Positions 30,575-39,260 of a stretch of DNA of 64,000 nucleotides are shown here, one piece after another. The notes below the pieces were generated by a model. The model was not told the DNA's origin, made no database searches, and was given only the letters and a program-made list of their open reading frames with translations. A program made the translations under genes and the position numbers. Position 1 is the first letter of the stretch. Every line of letters starts with the position of its first letter. The stretch comes from Streptomyces sp. NBC_01431. Lineage in GTDB: Bacteria; Actinomycetota; Actinomycetes; Streptomycetales; Streptomycetaceae. The stretch lies in NCBI RefSeq assembly GCF_036231355.1, contig NZ_CP109496.1, positions 7,006,001 through 7,070,000 on the forward strand, written 5' to 3'.

Positions 30575-32605
30575 TCAGCACACCACCCGCGCATCCCCCC
30601 AGTCCGCGTGGTCGGAGTCCACCCCGTCCCCGCCGTCGGTGACGACCAGACGTATGGTCTGCGCGCCGGTGACGTTCGCGGAGAGCGGCTGCGCCGGCAT
30701 GGCGTTGGTCAGGACGCCGGTGGACGCGACCTTGCGGCCGTCGGCCCAGATCTCGAAGGCCACCGTTCCGTCGGCGCCCTTCTCGTCGTCCACGCCGACC
30801 ATCGCGGAGACGTTGGAGCAGCCGCCGCCCGTGTAGTACGCGATGTCGCTCGCCGCGTGGGTGCCGAGTCCCTTGGCGTACACCGTGCCGCCGATCGTGA
30901 TCGGGTGACCGTCACCGGCGTCGCTCTCGCCGTTGCTGGTGTCCCGCTCCACCGGCCCCCAGCCACCGGCCGCCGAGAGCCACGGCAGATCGCTCAGATA
31001 CGACGTCCCGGCGGGCGGCGCCGTCACCACGTGTGCCTGGACGGGCAGGGACCGCGTGACGCGGCCCCCGCCGGGCGCGCCGTAGGAGGACGTCAGCGTC
31101 AGGTCGTACGCGCCGTTCGGCGTCCCCGCCGGGGCCGTCAGCTCCCAGGTCGTCGTGAGCGACCTGCCCATCGGGATGGAGGGGGACGAGGTGGGCGACA
31201 GCGCCCTGATCCCCCAGCCGGCGGGGGCGGTGAGCGCGGTCCTGGTGGAGCGGGCCGGGCTCCGGCCGAGGTCGGTGACGGTGGTCGTCAGACGGACGGG
31301 CTTGCCCGCCTGCGCCAACGGGGCGCCGTCCAGGCCGGTTTCGACGGCCGGCGGATACTGCGCCCATGCGCGGTCGGGAGCGATCCGCAGCAGCGCGGTG
31401 CCATGGGCCGGGACGGTCGCGGCGATCGTGCCCGCCGTGTTGTACGTCCGGTGCTGCCACAGATCGCGCTGGCTGTAGGCGGTGGCCTGGGGCAGTCCGA
31501 TGGCCTTGGCCGTCGTCGCGATCCGCTGCGCGCTGCCCGTCTCGTTGAACAGGGCGACGGTGCGGCTGCCGTCCTTCATCTGCTTGGCGACCACCCACCG
31601 CCCGCCGTCCGAGGACACCACCGTGCCCTGCTTCCCGAGCGGGTCCTGGTCGACGGCGATGACCTCCTTGTTGGAGAGGATCTCGTACGTCGCCGGTGTC
31701 GCCTTGCGCAGATCGGAGCCGATCAGCAGCGGCGCCGCCATGATCGACCACATCGAGAAGTGGCTGCGGTACTCGGTGTCCGTCATCCCGCCGTTGCCCA
31801 CTTCGAGCATGTCGGGGTCGTTCCAGTGGCCGGGCCCTGCCGCCGCCGCCAGCGGCAGGTTCTGCTTCAGGATCGACACCATGCTGCCCCAGCTGTCGCT
31901 GATGTCGCCCGTGGTGCGCCACAGGTTGCCGACGTCGCCGGCCCACTCCCACGGCTTGTTCTCGCCCCATTCGCAGAGGCTGTAGACGATGGGGCGCCCG
32001 GTCGCCTTCAGCGCGTCGCGCATCGCGGTGTAGCGGAGCTTGGCGTCGACGCCCTGGTTGTTGCAGTTGTCGTACTTGAGGTAGTCGACGCCCCAGTCCG
32101 CGAACTGCTGGGCGTCGCTGCGCTCGTGGCCGAGCCCACCGGGAAAGCCCGCGCTGTTGCACGTCTTGGTTCCCGCGCTCGTGTAGATGCCGAACTTCAG
32201 CCCCTTGGAGTGGACGTAGTCGCCGACCGCCTTGATGCCGTGCGGGAACCGGACCGGATCGGGGACGAGCTTGCCCTGCGCGTCGCGCTGTCCCAGCGCC
32301 CAGCAGTCATCGAGGTTGACGTACTGATAGCCCGCGGCCTTCAGGCCCTTGGCGACGAAGAGGTCGGCGATGCCCTCGACCATCGTCTCGTTGAACTCGG
32401 CCCGGCAATGGGTGGAGTTCCAGTTGTTGAAGCCCATCGGCGGCGTGAGCGCGAGGCCGTTGCCGAGCCGAGGGGCTGCGGTCGGCGGGTTCTGCGCCGC
32501 GGCAGCCGGGGTTACGAGCCCCGCCGCGCAGAGCAGCCCGGCGGTCAGCGCTCCGACGACTCTGGCATGTCTGGGATGGGTGGTACGGGTGGGAAGGCGG
32601 CGCAT
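30575..32605 (-). CDS. Secreted GH27 alpha-galactosidase with NEW3 and NPCBM domains
   Basis: 676 residues. Signal peptide about 1-37, ending in GLVTPAAAAQN. The GH27 domain (about 45-330) shows LTPPMGFNNWNSTHCRAEFNE, YQYVNLDDCW, the nucleophile Asp in DYLKYDNCNNQG, and the acid/base Asp in GPGHWNDPDML. A beta-sandwich, a NEW3 alpha-galactosidase-associated region (about 425-515) and a C-terminal NPCBM-type carbohydrate-binding domain (HPITIGGTVYAKGLGTHAAS) follow. It removes terminal alpha-galactose from raffinose-type sugars and galactomannan outside the cell. AAGGAGG lies 9 nt before the ATG. Divergent from an ABC importer lipoprotein. Confidence 0.96.
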   Translation of the reverse strand: MRRLPTRTTHPRHARVVGALTAGLLCAAGLVTPAAAAQNPPTAAPRLGNGLALTPPMGFNNWNSTHCRAEFNETMVEGIADLFVAKGLKAAGYQYVNLDDCWALGQRDAQGKLVPDPVRFPHGIKAVGDYVHSKGLKFGIYTSAGTKTCNSAGFPGGLGHERSDAQQFADWGVDYLKYDNCNNQGVDAKLRYTAMRDALKATGRPIVYSLCEWGENKPWEWAGDVGNLWRTTGDISDSWGSMVSILKQNLPLAAAAGPGHWNDPDMLEVGNGGMTDTEYRSHFSMWSIMAAPLLIGSDLRKATPATYEILSNKEVIAVDQDPLGKQGTVVSSDGGRWVVAKQMKDGSRTVALFNETGSAQRIATTAKAIGLPQATAYSQRDLWQHRTYNTAGTIAATVPAHGTALLRIAPDRAWAQYPPAVETGLDGAPLAQAGKPVRLTTTVTDLGRSPARSTRTALTAPAGWGIRALSPTSSPSIPMGRSLTTTWELTAPAGTPNGAYDLTLTSSYGAPGGGRVTRSLPVQAHVVTAPPAGTSYLSDLPWLSAAGGWGPVERDTSNGESDAGDGHPITIGGTVYAKGLGTHAASDIAYYTGGGCSNVSAMVGVDDEKGADGTVAFEIWADGRKVASTGVLTNAMPAQPLSANVTGAQTIRLVVTDGGDGVDSDHADWGDARVVC

Positions 32606-32651
32606 CGTTACGTTCCTCCTTGCTCGTACGAGGCAGGACCTTCATGCCTCT

Positions 32652-32671
32652 GTCAGTCACCTGTGAGTGAC
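32652..32671. promoter_or_regulatory. Imperfect palindrome GTCAGTCAC-CT-GTGAGTGAC
   Basis: 9-bp arms with one mismatch, 46 nt upstream of the GH27 start. It could be an operator or a leader hairpin for the alpha-galactosidase gene. Confidence 0.4.
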
Positions 32672-32736
32672 GAGCGTTTACGGTAGGGCTTGTTGAAGTG
32701 TGTTGGAAGACATGCGGTAACGGTTGCTCGCCTTTG

Positions 32737-32753
32737 CGTCAAAACCCTTGACG
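32737..32753. promoter_or_regulatory. CGTCAA-N5-TTGACG repeat around a -35 box
   Basis: Perfect 6-bp arms. The right arm TTGACG can be the -35 box of the ABC lipoprotein promoter; a TGTGAT hexamer lies 17 bp later, a poor -10. A regulator on this site would compete with polymerase. Confidence 0.4.
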
Positions 32754-32825
32754 ACGCCCTGAGTTGAGGGTGTGATCCAAGCCTCGCGTTTGGTTATGTT
32801 GGGTTGCACCCTGGAGGAGGGGGAC

Positions 32826-34178
32826 ATGGCGCAGTCATCGTTCAACGGTTCTGTGGCGCCGGACGGCGTGACAGGACATCGGATGTCCCGACGGAATCTT
32901 CTGCGAGGCGCGGCGATCGGAGCCGGCGCGGTCACGCTGCCCTCGCTGCTCTCCGCATGCGGCAGCGGCCCCGGCGCAGACACCAAGTCGATCCGGATGG
33001 GTTCGAACTCGTCGGACGCCGTGCCCAAGAAGGCCTTCGCCGACGCGTTCGCCGCGTACGAGAAGCAGTCCAAGGACGGCAGGAAGATCAAGGTCAACAC
33101 GGTTGACCACAACACCTTCCAGGAGAACATCAACCGCTACCTCCAGGGCAAGCCGGACGGCGTCTTCATGTGGTTCGCGGGCTACCGCATGCAGTTCTTC
33201 GCGCAGAAGGGTCTGCTGTACGACATCAGCGACCTCTGGCAGGGCTTCCAGGGCTTCTCCGACGCGCTCAAGGCGCAGTCGACCGGCGCGGACGGCAAGC
33301 AGTACTTCGTGCCGTACTACTACTACCCGTGGGCGGTCTTCCACCGCGCGAGCCTGTTCACCGAGCGCGGGTACACCGCGCCCAAGACGCTCGACCAGTA
33401 CATAGAGCTGGCCAAGCAGATGCAGAAGGACAAGCTCGACCCCATCGCGTTCTGCGACAAGGACGGCTGGCCCGCCATGGGCACCTTCGACTACCTCAAC
33501 ATGCGCACCAACGGGTACGACTTCCACAAGAGCCTGATGGCGGGCAAGGAGGCGTGGACCGACAAGCGGGTCAAGGACGTCTTCGACACCTGGCGCAGAA
33601 TCCTTCCGTACTGCCAGAAGGGGGCCAACGGGCGCACCTGGCAGGAGTCCGCGCAGAGCCTCCAGAAGAAGCAGTCCGGCATGGCGGTCTTCGGCATGCC
33701 GCACGTGGGCCAGCAGTTCCCCGAGGCCGACCGGGACGACATCGCGTTCTTCCCGTTCCCGGAGATCAACCCGCAGTACGGACAGGACGCGGTCGAAGCC
33801 CCCATCGACGGATTCCTCCTCGCCAAGAACGCCAAGGAACTGAAGAACAAGCAGTCCATGGCGAGTGCCAAGGACCTGCTCACCTGGCTCGCCACGCCCA
33901 AGGCGGAGGACGCCTACCTCGCGGGTGACCCGAACAACATCGCCGTCAACAGCGCGGCGGACACCTCGAAGTACAGCCCGCTGCAGAAGAAGGCGGTCGA
34001 GTTGGTCTCGGGAGCCAAGCAGATCTCGCAGTTCCTGGACCGCGACACCCGACCCGACTTCGCCTCCACGGTGATGATCCCGGCCATCCAGAAGTTCATC
34101 GGCAACCCGAACGACGTGGACGGCCTCGTCAACGACATCGAGCGGCAGAAGAAGACCATCTTCGCCTCCGAGGGCTGA
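32826..34178 (+). CDS. Sugar ABC transporter substrate-binding lipoprotein
   Basis: 450 residues from ATG 32826, with GGAGGAGGGGG at about 5-9 nt. The N-terminus has a twin-arginine signal, SRRNLLRGAAIGAG, and lipobox LLSAC, so export through Tat and lipid attachment at the Cys (near residue 45). The family-1 sugar-binding fold shows FAAYEKQSKDGRKIKVNTVDHNTFQENINRYLQGKPDGVFMWFAGYR. Probably binds an alpha-galactoside such as melibiose, raffinose or a relative. It is the first gene of a three-gene importer, divergent from the secreted GH27 alpha-galactosidase. Confidence 0.92.
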   Translation: MAQSSFNGSVAPDGVTGHRMSRRNLLRGAAIGAGAVTLPSLLSACGSGPGADTKSIRMGSNSSDAVPKKAFADAFAAYEKQSKDGRKIKVNTVDHNTFQENINRYLQGKPDGVFMWFAGYRMQFFAQKGLLYDISDLWQGFQGFSDALKAQSTGADGKQYFVPYYYYPWAVFHRASLFTERGYTAPKTLDQYIELAKQMQKDKLDPIAFCDKDGWPAMGTFDYLNMRTNGYDFHKSLMAGKEAWTDKRVKDVFDTWRRILPYCQKGANGRTWQESAQSLQKKQSGMAVFGMPHVGQQFPEADRDDIAFFPFPEINPQYGQDAVEAPIDGFLLAKNAKELKNKQSMASAKDLLTWLATPKAEDAYLAGDPNNIAVNSAADTSKYSPLQKKAVELVSGAKQISQFLDRDTRPDFASTVMIPAIQKFIGNPNDVDGLVNDIERQKKTIFASEG

Positions 34179-34231
34179 GGGCCTTCCGCCTCCAACCGAC
34201 CTACGCCCGCTTCGACTTGGAGAACCCTGCC

Positions 34232-35146
34232 GTGGCGCTCACCACTGCGCGGCGCGCGGGGCGGCGGGGTCCCGGGCGCTTCACCGCCCGCGACCTCGCC
34301 GTCCTCGGCGTGCTGCTTGGCCTGCCCGTCCTGCTCGACCTCGCCATCGTGTGGGGGCCGACGCTCGCCTCCGTCGTCCTGTCCTTCACCAGCTGGGACG
34401 GTGTCGGCGACATCAAATGGGTCGGCACGCAGAACTACAGCGACCTCTTCACCAACTACCCGCCGTTCTGGCCCGCCGTCCGGCACAACCTGATGTGGCT
34501 GGCCGTCCTGGGCTTCGTGGCCGCGCCGTTCGGGCTGCTCCTCGCCGTGCTCATCGACAAGGGCGTCCGGTTCAGCCGCTTCTACCAGTCGACGCTGTAC
34601 ATGCCGGTCGTCCTGTCCCTCGCCGTCGTCGGCTTCATCGCCCAGCTCGTCTTCTCCCGCGACCAGGGAGCACTCAACGCCCTCCTCGGCGCCAAGGACA
34701 ACCCGACCGACTGGCTCGGCGATCCGAAGCTCAACATCTGGATGATCCTGCTGGCCGCGGCCTGGCGGCACACCGGCTACGTGATGATCCTCTACCTCGC
34801 CGGGCTCAAGGCCGTCGACCCCACCCTCAAGGAAGCCGCCGCCATCGACGGCGCGAGCGAGCGCCAGACCTTCTTCCGGGTCGTCTTCCCGACGCTGCGT
34901 CCCGTCAACATCATCGTCGGCGTCATCACGGTCATCGAATCGCTGCGCGCCTTCGACATCGTCTACGCCGTCAACCACGGCCGCAACGGCCTCGAAGTGC
35001 TCTCGGTGCTCGTCACCGACAACATCATCGGCGAGGCAAGCCGTATCGGTTTCGGCTCGGCGATCGCCGTCGTGCTGCTGACCGTCTCCCTCGGCTTCGT
35101 CCTCACGTACCTGGTCCAGGAGATCCGAGGGGAGAAGGACCGATGA
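34232..35146 (+). CDS. Sugar ABC transporter permease (MalF-like)
   Basis: 304 residues from GTG 34232, GGAG 9 nt upstream. Six membrane segments; the ABC-contact loop reads YLAGLKAVDPTLKEAAAIDGASERQTFFRVVFPTLRP (EAA motif: EAA-x-x-x-G). FTSWDGVGDIKWVGTQNYSDLF after the first helix is typical of carbohydrate permeases. It follows the lipoprotein gene by 53 nt, and the second permease overlaps it by 4 nt. No ATPase gene is present in this operon, so it needs a shared ATPase from elsewhere. Confidence 0.94.
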   Translation: MALTTARRAGRRGPGRFTARDLAVLGVLLGLPVLLDLAIVWGPTLASVVLSFTSWDGVGDIKWVGTQNYSDLFTNYPPFWPAVRHNLMWLAVLGFVAAPFGLLLAVLIDKGVRFSRFYQSTLYMPVVLSLAVVGFIAQLVFSRDQGALNALLGAKDNPTDWLGDPKLNIWMILLAAAWRHTGYVMILYLAGLKAVDPTLKEAAAIDGASERQTFFRVVFPTLRPVNIIVGVITVIESLRAFDIVYAVNHGRNGLEVLSVLVTDNIIGEASRIGFGSAIAVVLLTVSLGFVLTYLVQEIRGEKDR

Positions 35147-36066
35147 CCACCAGTACCGCGCCCGCCCCCACGGCCGCCGCGCCGGCGTCGTCCCCAACAG
35201 CCCGCCGGCGCCGGGTGCGCCCGGGGCGCCTCGGCGTGCACGCCTTCCTCCTCACGGTCTCGCTCGCCTTCCTCGCACCCTTGCTGCTCGCCGTGTACGC
35301 GTCGCTGCGCCCCTATGACGAGACCGCGCAATACGGCTACTTCTCCCTCCCCAAACATCTCTCCTTCGACTACTACAAACAGGCCCTGACCGACTCGGGC
35401 ATGACGAAGTACTTCGTCAACACCCTGATCATCGCGGTGCCCGGGGTGACCCTGGCCCTGTTCTTCGCCTCGTTCGTGGCGTTTGCCGTCTCACGCCTCA
35501 AACTCCGCGGCGGCATCGTGCTGTTGATGCTGTTCACCGCGGGCAACCTGCTGCCGCAGCAGGTGATCGTGACGCCGCTGTACGTGCTGTTCAACCGCAT
35601 CCCGCTGCCCTACTGGATGTCCGACTCGATGACGATGTTCGACTCGTACTGGGCCGTCATCCTCGTCCAGGTCGGTTTCCAGATCGGGTTCTGCGTCTTC
35701 GTGCTCGCCAATTTCATGCGCACCCTTCCGCAGGAGATCCTGGAGGCGGCGATCGTCGACGGCGCCGGGGTGTGGACCCAGTACTGGCGCATCACGATGC
35801 CCCTGTGCCGCCCGGCCCTCGCGGCCCTCGCCACGCTCCAGTTCACCTGGATGTACAACGACTTCCTGTGGGCCCTGGTCTTCATGTCCGACGGCGACAA
35901 ACTCCCGATCACCTCGGCGCTGAACAACCTGCGCGGCCAGTTCTTCACGGACTACAACCTGCTGGCGGCGGGCTCGGTGATCGTCGCGCTCCCGACGCTG
36001 GTGGTGTTCCTGCTCCTGCAACGGCACTTCATCGCGGGGCTCACCCTGGGATCCAGCAAGGGGTAG
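35143..36066 (+). CDS. Sugar ABC transporter permease (MalG-like)
   Basis: 307 residues, ATG overlapping the TGA of the previous permease (ATGA). Six membrane segments after a basic N-terminus; EAA loop LPQEILEAAIVDGAGVWTQYWRITMPLCRPAL. It forms the translocation pore with the MalF-like partner. The ATPase is not encoded here. Two alternative hairpins follow the stop codon. Confidence 0.94.
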   Translation: MTTSTAPAPTAAAPASSPTARRRRVRPGRLGVHAFLLTVSLAFLAPLLLAVYASLRPYDETAQYGYFSLPKHLSFDYYKQALTDSGMTKYFVNTLIIAVPGVTLALFFASFVAFAVSRLKLRGGIVLLMLFTAGNLLPQQVIVTPLYVLFNRIPLPYWMSDSMTMFDSYWAVILVQVGFQIGFCVFVLANFMRTLPQEILEAAIVDGAGVWTQYWRITMPLCRPALAALATLQFTWMYNDFLWALVFMSDGDKLPITSALNNLRGQFFTDYNLLAAGSVIVALPTLVVFLLLQRHFIAGLTLGSSKG

Positions 36067-36138
36067 CCCGGCCCGGCGGTTTCAGCGGGGGTGCGGGCCG
36101 GGCTCGTTGAGCAGACCAGCCGGGCTCCGCACCCCCGC
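36065..36138 (+). terminator. Terminator with two overlapping stems after the sugar importer
   Basis: AGCCCGGCCC (36065-36074) pairs with GGGCCGGGCT (36095-36104), and GCGGGGGTGCGG (36085-36096) pairs with CCGCACCCCCGC (36127-36138). The right arm of one and left arm of the other overlap, so only one hairpin can form at a time. Both follow the stop codon immediately. Confidence 0.7.
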
Positions 36139-36302
36139 GACCAGCCGTCGAGTCCGGCTCAAGCGCCGGTCCACCGCGGCTCAAGGCGTTCGCCACAAGG
36201 TCTGCGACCCCGAGCAGCTGCTCGCCGCTCCAGCCCGGCCGTGCGGACCGACGAAGGCATTCCGCGGGCAGGGGCGGTCGCAGCCCGACCCTGGAGACCG
36301 CC

Positions 36303-36575
36303 ATGACCGTCCAACTGCACCTCGCCACCGCTCTCCTGCACGACTTCGACACGGCGTACAACCCGCTGCCCGGCCGTGAGGTCGCCCGCCGGCCGAGCCC
36401 CGTGAACCCCGCGGTCACCATCCTCGACCTGGAGACGGCCGACGCGCCGGAGGGGGCCGCGCTCATGGACCCCATCTTCCAGCGCACCGGATTCCACGAG
36501 GTACGCATCACCGAGATCCGCTGGTACGACCGGGACGGCTACTTCATCGGCCCCAGCATCCCGCTCGCGGCCTGA
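36303..36575 (+). CDS. Small hypothetical protein
   Basis: 90 residues, ATG 36303 with a GGAG site 7 nt upstream. There is no membrane segment and no family I recognise. The C-terminal half is acidic/aromatic (EVRITEIRWYDRDGYFIGPS). It ends 102 nt before the RNA ligase start and could be cotranscribed. The 36139-36302 stretch upstream shows no other gene. Confidence 0.55.
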   Translation: MTVQLHLATALLHDFDTAYNPLPGREVARRPSPVNPAVTILDLETADAPEGAALMDPIFQRTGFHEVRITEIRWYDRDGYFIGPSIPLAA

Positions 36576-36677
36576 ACATGCGCCGCCCGAGGACGTCCGC
36601 GCTCGATCGAAATTGCCTCGCCCCGCGCTCCCGGATCGGTCAAGCTGCAGGTGACAGCACCCTTCCCTGGAGCAGCA

Positions 36678-37883
36678 GTGACCGACCTCGACCTTCTCAT
36701 CCCGCCCGCCGGCCTCGCCGCAGCCATCGACGCCGGTCACGTCGTCCGCAAGGCGCACCCCGAACTGCCGTTGTCGATCTATTCGTACAGCAGGGCCTGC
36801 CAGTACGAACAGGCGTGGACCGAGGTCACCACGCGCTGCCGCGGTCTGGTGGTCGACGACACGACCGGCACGGTCGTCGCGCACTGCCTGCCCAAGTTCT
36901 TCAACGTCGCGGAGCACACCCACGGCCGCCCCTACGCGCCCCCGCTGCCCGACGAACCCTTCGAGGTCTACGACAAGGTCGACGGTTCGCTCGGCATCGC
37001 CTTCCACTACGAGGGCCGCTGGCGGGTGGCCTCCCGGGGCTCGTTCACGTCCGAGCAGGCCGCCTGGGCCGGGGCCTGGCTCGACGGTCGGGACACGGCG
37101 ACGCTGCGGCCGGGCGTCACCTACCTCGCGGAGATCCTCTACCCCGAGAACCGGATCGTCGTGGACTACGCGGGCCGGCGCGATCTCGTCCTGCTCGCCG
37201 CCTACGACGACGCCGGCCGGGAGATGGAACTCTCCCGGGCCGCCGAGGACTGGGCGCCCATCGGCTCGGTGGCCCGCACCTGGCCCGCGCTGCCGCTCGC
37301 CGAACTCCTGGAGCGCGCCGCGGCCAACGTCCACGCCGACGGCCGCCGGGCCACCGGTACCGACGCCGAGGGCTATGTCATCCGGTACGCCTCCGGGCTG
37401 CGGGCCAAGGCGAAGATCAGCGAGTACGTGCGGCTGCACAAGGTCCTCACCGGCATCACCGAGCGCGACATCTGGCGCTACCTCGGCATCCGCCGGTTCG
37501 CCGGGGCGGACCCCAAGCGGGTCGGCCAGGCGCTCGGCTGCGGGCCGGGCGAGCTCGCGGAACTCACCGCGGACGGCACGGATCCGCTGGAAGCGCTGCT
37601 TCAGCAGGTCCCCGACGAGTTCGACGTCTGGGTCCGGGCCGTGTCGGCGCGCCTCGAAAACCAGGCCGCCGAACTGGCCGCTCTCGCCGGGGAACGCTTT
37701 CGTGGGATCGTCCATCTCGCCGCGGACCGCGGCGCGTTCGCCCGCGCCGCCCAGCAGATCCAGGAGCGCACCGTCCGCGCGGCCGTCTTCCAGCTGCTCG
37801 ACGGCCAAGACATCGACCTCATGATCTGGCGGTCCGTCAGGCCCACGGCCGCCGACCCGTTCAAGAACGACGAAGAGAGCTGA
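36678..37883 (+). CDS. RNA ligase, T4 Rnl1-like
   Basis: 401 residues from GTG 36678, GGAG 6 nt upstream; the frame reaches 36651 but without a ribosome site. ATP-dependent ligase motif I KVDGSLG (Lys100 would be adenylated), preceded by RCRGLVVDDTTGTVVAHCLPKFFN, motif IV around AEGYVIRYA and motif V around LRAKAKISEY. This is the Rnl1 pattern of 5'-phosphate/3'-hydroxyl RNA sealing. The next gene, 8 nt downstream, is a 5'-kinase/3'-phosphatase like T4 Pnkp. The pair is a complete break-repair kit: Pnkp makes the ends, ligase seals them. tRNA is the likeliest substrate, by analogy with T4. Confidence 0.88.
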   Translation: MTDLDLLIPPAGLAAAIDAGHVVRKAHPELPLSIYSYSRACQYEQAWTEVTTRCRGLVVDDTTGTVVAHCLPKFFNVAEHTHGRPYAPPLPDEPFEVYDKVDGSLGIAFHYEGRWRVASRGSFTSEQAAWAGAWLDGRDTATLRPGVTYLAEILYPENRIVVDYAGRRDLVLLAAYDDAGREMELSRAAEDWAPIGSVARTWPALPLAELLERAAANVHADGRRATGTDAEGYVIRYASGLRAKAKISEYVRLHKVLTGITERDIWRYLGIRRFAGADPKRVGQALGCGPGELAELTADGTDPLEALLQQVPDEFDVWVRAVSARLENQAAELAALAGERFRGIVHLAADRGAFARAAQQIQERTVRAAVFQLLDGQDIDLMIWRSVRPTAADPFKNDEES

Positions 37884-37891
37884 ACCCCGCC

Positions 37892-38815
37892 ATGCCCACT
37901 GTCCACGTCATGACCGGACTGCCCGCCTCAGGCAAGACCACCGCCGCCCGCGAAATCGTCGCGGAATCCGGCGGCCAGTGCCGCCGCGTCAACCTCGACG
38001 ACCTGCGCGGCATGCTCGACAACGCGGGTGCCCGGGGCGTCCGTTCGCACACCGCCGAGCAGGCCGTGCTGGCCCTCCAGGACGCGGCGGTGCGCGAGAT
38101 ACTCGCGGCGGGCTTCGACGTGGTGGTCGACAACACCCACCTGACACCGAACATCCCCAAGCGTCTCAAGGCCGCCGTCGCCGGGCAGGCCCGGTTCGTC
38201 GTGCACGACTTCACCGGGGTGCCACTCGATGAGTGCCTCGCCCGCGACGCGGCCCGCGCCAACCCGGTCGGCGAGGACGTCATCCGACTCCTGGCCGACA
38301 AGCACGCCAAGGCCGTACGCAACGGATGGCGCCTGACCGACGCCTGGATGAACGACGCCGTGGGCCTGTCGGCCGTCGAGCCCTACACCCCCGACAAGAC
38401 GCTGCCCACCGCCGTGATGTGCGACATCGACGGCACCCTCGCCATCAACGTGAACCGCAACCCGTACGACTTCACGCGCTGCGAGCAGGACGGGCTCAAC
38501 GCTTCGGTGCGCGATGCGCTGCTCGCCTTCCGGCAGGCGCACGGCGACCGGATCGTGCTGCTTTCGGGCCGGGGCGAGGAGTTCCGGGAGCGGACGCAGG
38601 CGTGGCTCGCCGCGCACGAGGTCCCCTACGACGAGCTGTGGATGCGGGCGGCCGGGGACGGGCGGCGGGACGACCTCGTGAAGGCCGAGTTGTTCGACGC
38701 ACACGTCCGCCACCGGTTCCACGTGCGCGTCAGCCTCGACGACCGCGACCGCGTGGTCGCGGTGTGGCGCCGTATCGGCCTGCCCACCTGGCAGGTCAAC
38801 TACGGGGACTTCTGA
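37892..38815 (+). CDS. Polynucleotide 5'-kinase / 3'-phosphatase, T4 Pnkp-like
   Basis: 307 residues. N-terminal kinase domain: P-loop GLPASGKT (residues 9-16), base region NLDDLRGML, and DVVVDNTHLTPNIPKR. C-terminal HAD-type phosphatase domain with DxDGT as CDIDGTLA (Asp178 and Asp180), motif II LLSGRGEEFR and WMRAAGDGRRDDLVKAELF. Domain order and length match T4 polynucleotide kinase-phosphatase. It heals 2',3'-cyclic-phosphate/5'-hydroxyl RNA ends for the ligase just upstream (8-nt gap, one operon). A mild frame overlap with other ORFs is not coding. Confidence 0.92.
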   Translation: MPTVHVMTGLPASGKTTAAREIVAESGGQCRRVNLDDLRGMLDNAGARGVRSHTAEQAVLALQDAAVREILAAGFDVVVDNTHLTPNIPKRLKAAVAGQARFVVHDFTGVPLDECLARDAARANPVGEDVIRLLADKHAKAVRNGWRLTDAWMNDAVGLSAVEPYTPDKTLPTAVMCDIDGTLAINVNRNPYDFTRCEQDGLNASVRDALLAFRQAHGDRIVLLSGRGEEFRERTQAWLAAHEVPYDELWMRAAGDGRRDDLVKAELFDAHVRHRFHVRVSLDDRDRVVAVWRRIGLPTWQVNYGDF

Positions 38816-38824
38816 GCGCGTTCC

Positions 38825-39172
38825 TCAGGCCGCGTCGTGGAAGACCAGGCCGAGCGTGTGCCGGTGCCCGGAGCGCACCGTGCTCACGTCGTGCCGCACC
38901 GGCGCCGGCGCCCGGCCCCGCCGCGACGCCACCGGCCGGTCCCGGGTGGTGAAGACCAGCCCGTGCCCCTGGGGGGGCAGCAGGGTCGCGGTGCCCCTCG
39001 AATGGGCCCGCGGCCGCTGCTCCACGAGCAGGAACTCGCCGCCGCGGTAGTCGGTTCCGGGGACGTCGAGGCCGATGACGACCTGGAGCAGGAAGACGGC
39101 CTCGCCGAACAGGTCGCGGTGCAGGGCGTTCCAGTCGCCGCGACCGTACCGCAGCAGGATCTGCGCGGATCC
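38825..39172 (-). pseudogene. 2OG-Fe(II) oxygenase pseudogene (5' part missing)
   Basis: Only the last 115 codons of a 2-oxoglutarate/Fe(II) dioxygenase are left. They read ILLRYGRGDWNALHRDLFGE (metal-binding HRD), VIGLDVPGTDYRGGEFLLVEQ, LLPPQGHGLVFTTRDRPVAS and VRHDVSTVRSGHRHTLGLVFHDAA, a well-conserved C-terminus. Codon 39175-39173 just upstream is TGA, and no start follows at a proper place. About 100 N-terminal residues are gone. A terminal deletion at roughly 39173-39180 is the simplest reading. Downstream of the RNA-repair genes, in opposite orientation. Confidence 0.8.
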
Positions 39173-39260
39173 TCACATCGGGGGTGATCCCTCAGGGCCC
39201 CGTCGACCGGCGGGTTTCGGACATCGCGCTGAGCCTGCGGCCGGACCGGGCGGGCCTGCC

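Noticed and set aside
30608..32686. 692-codon open frame on the + strand
   Set aside because: It is antisense to the GH27 alpha-galactosidase, whose catalytic motifs and signal peptide are clear. The composition is not protein-like.
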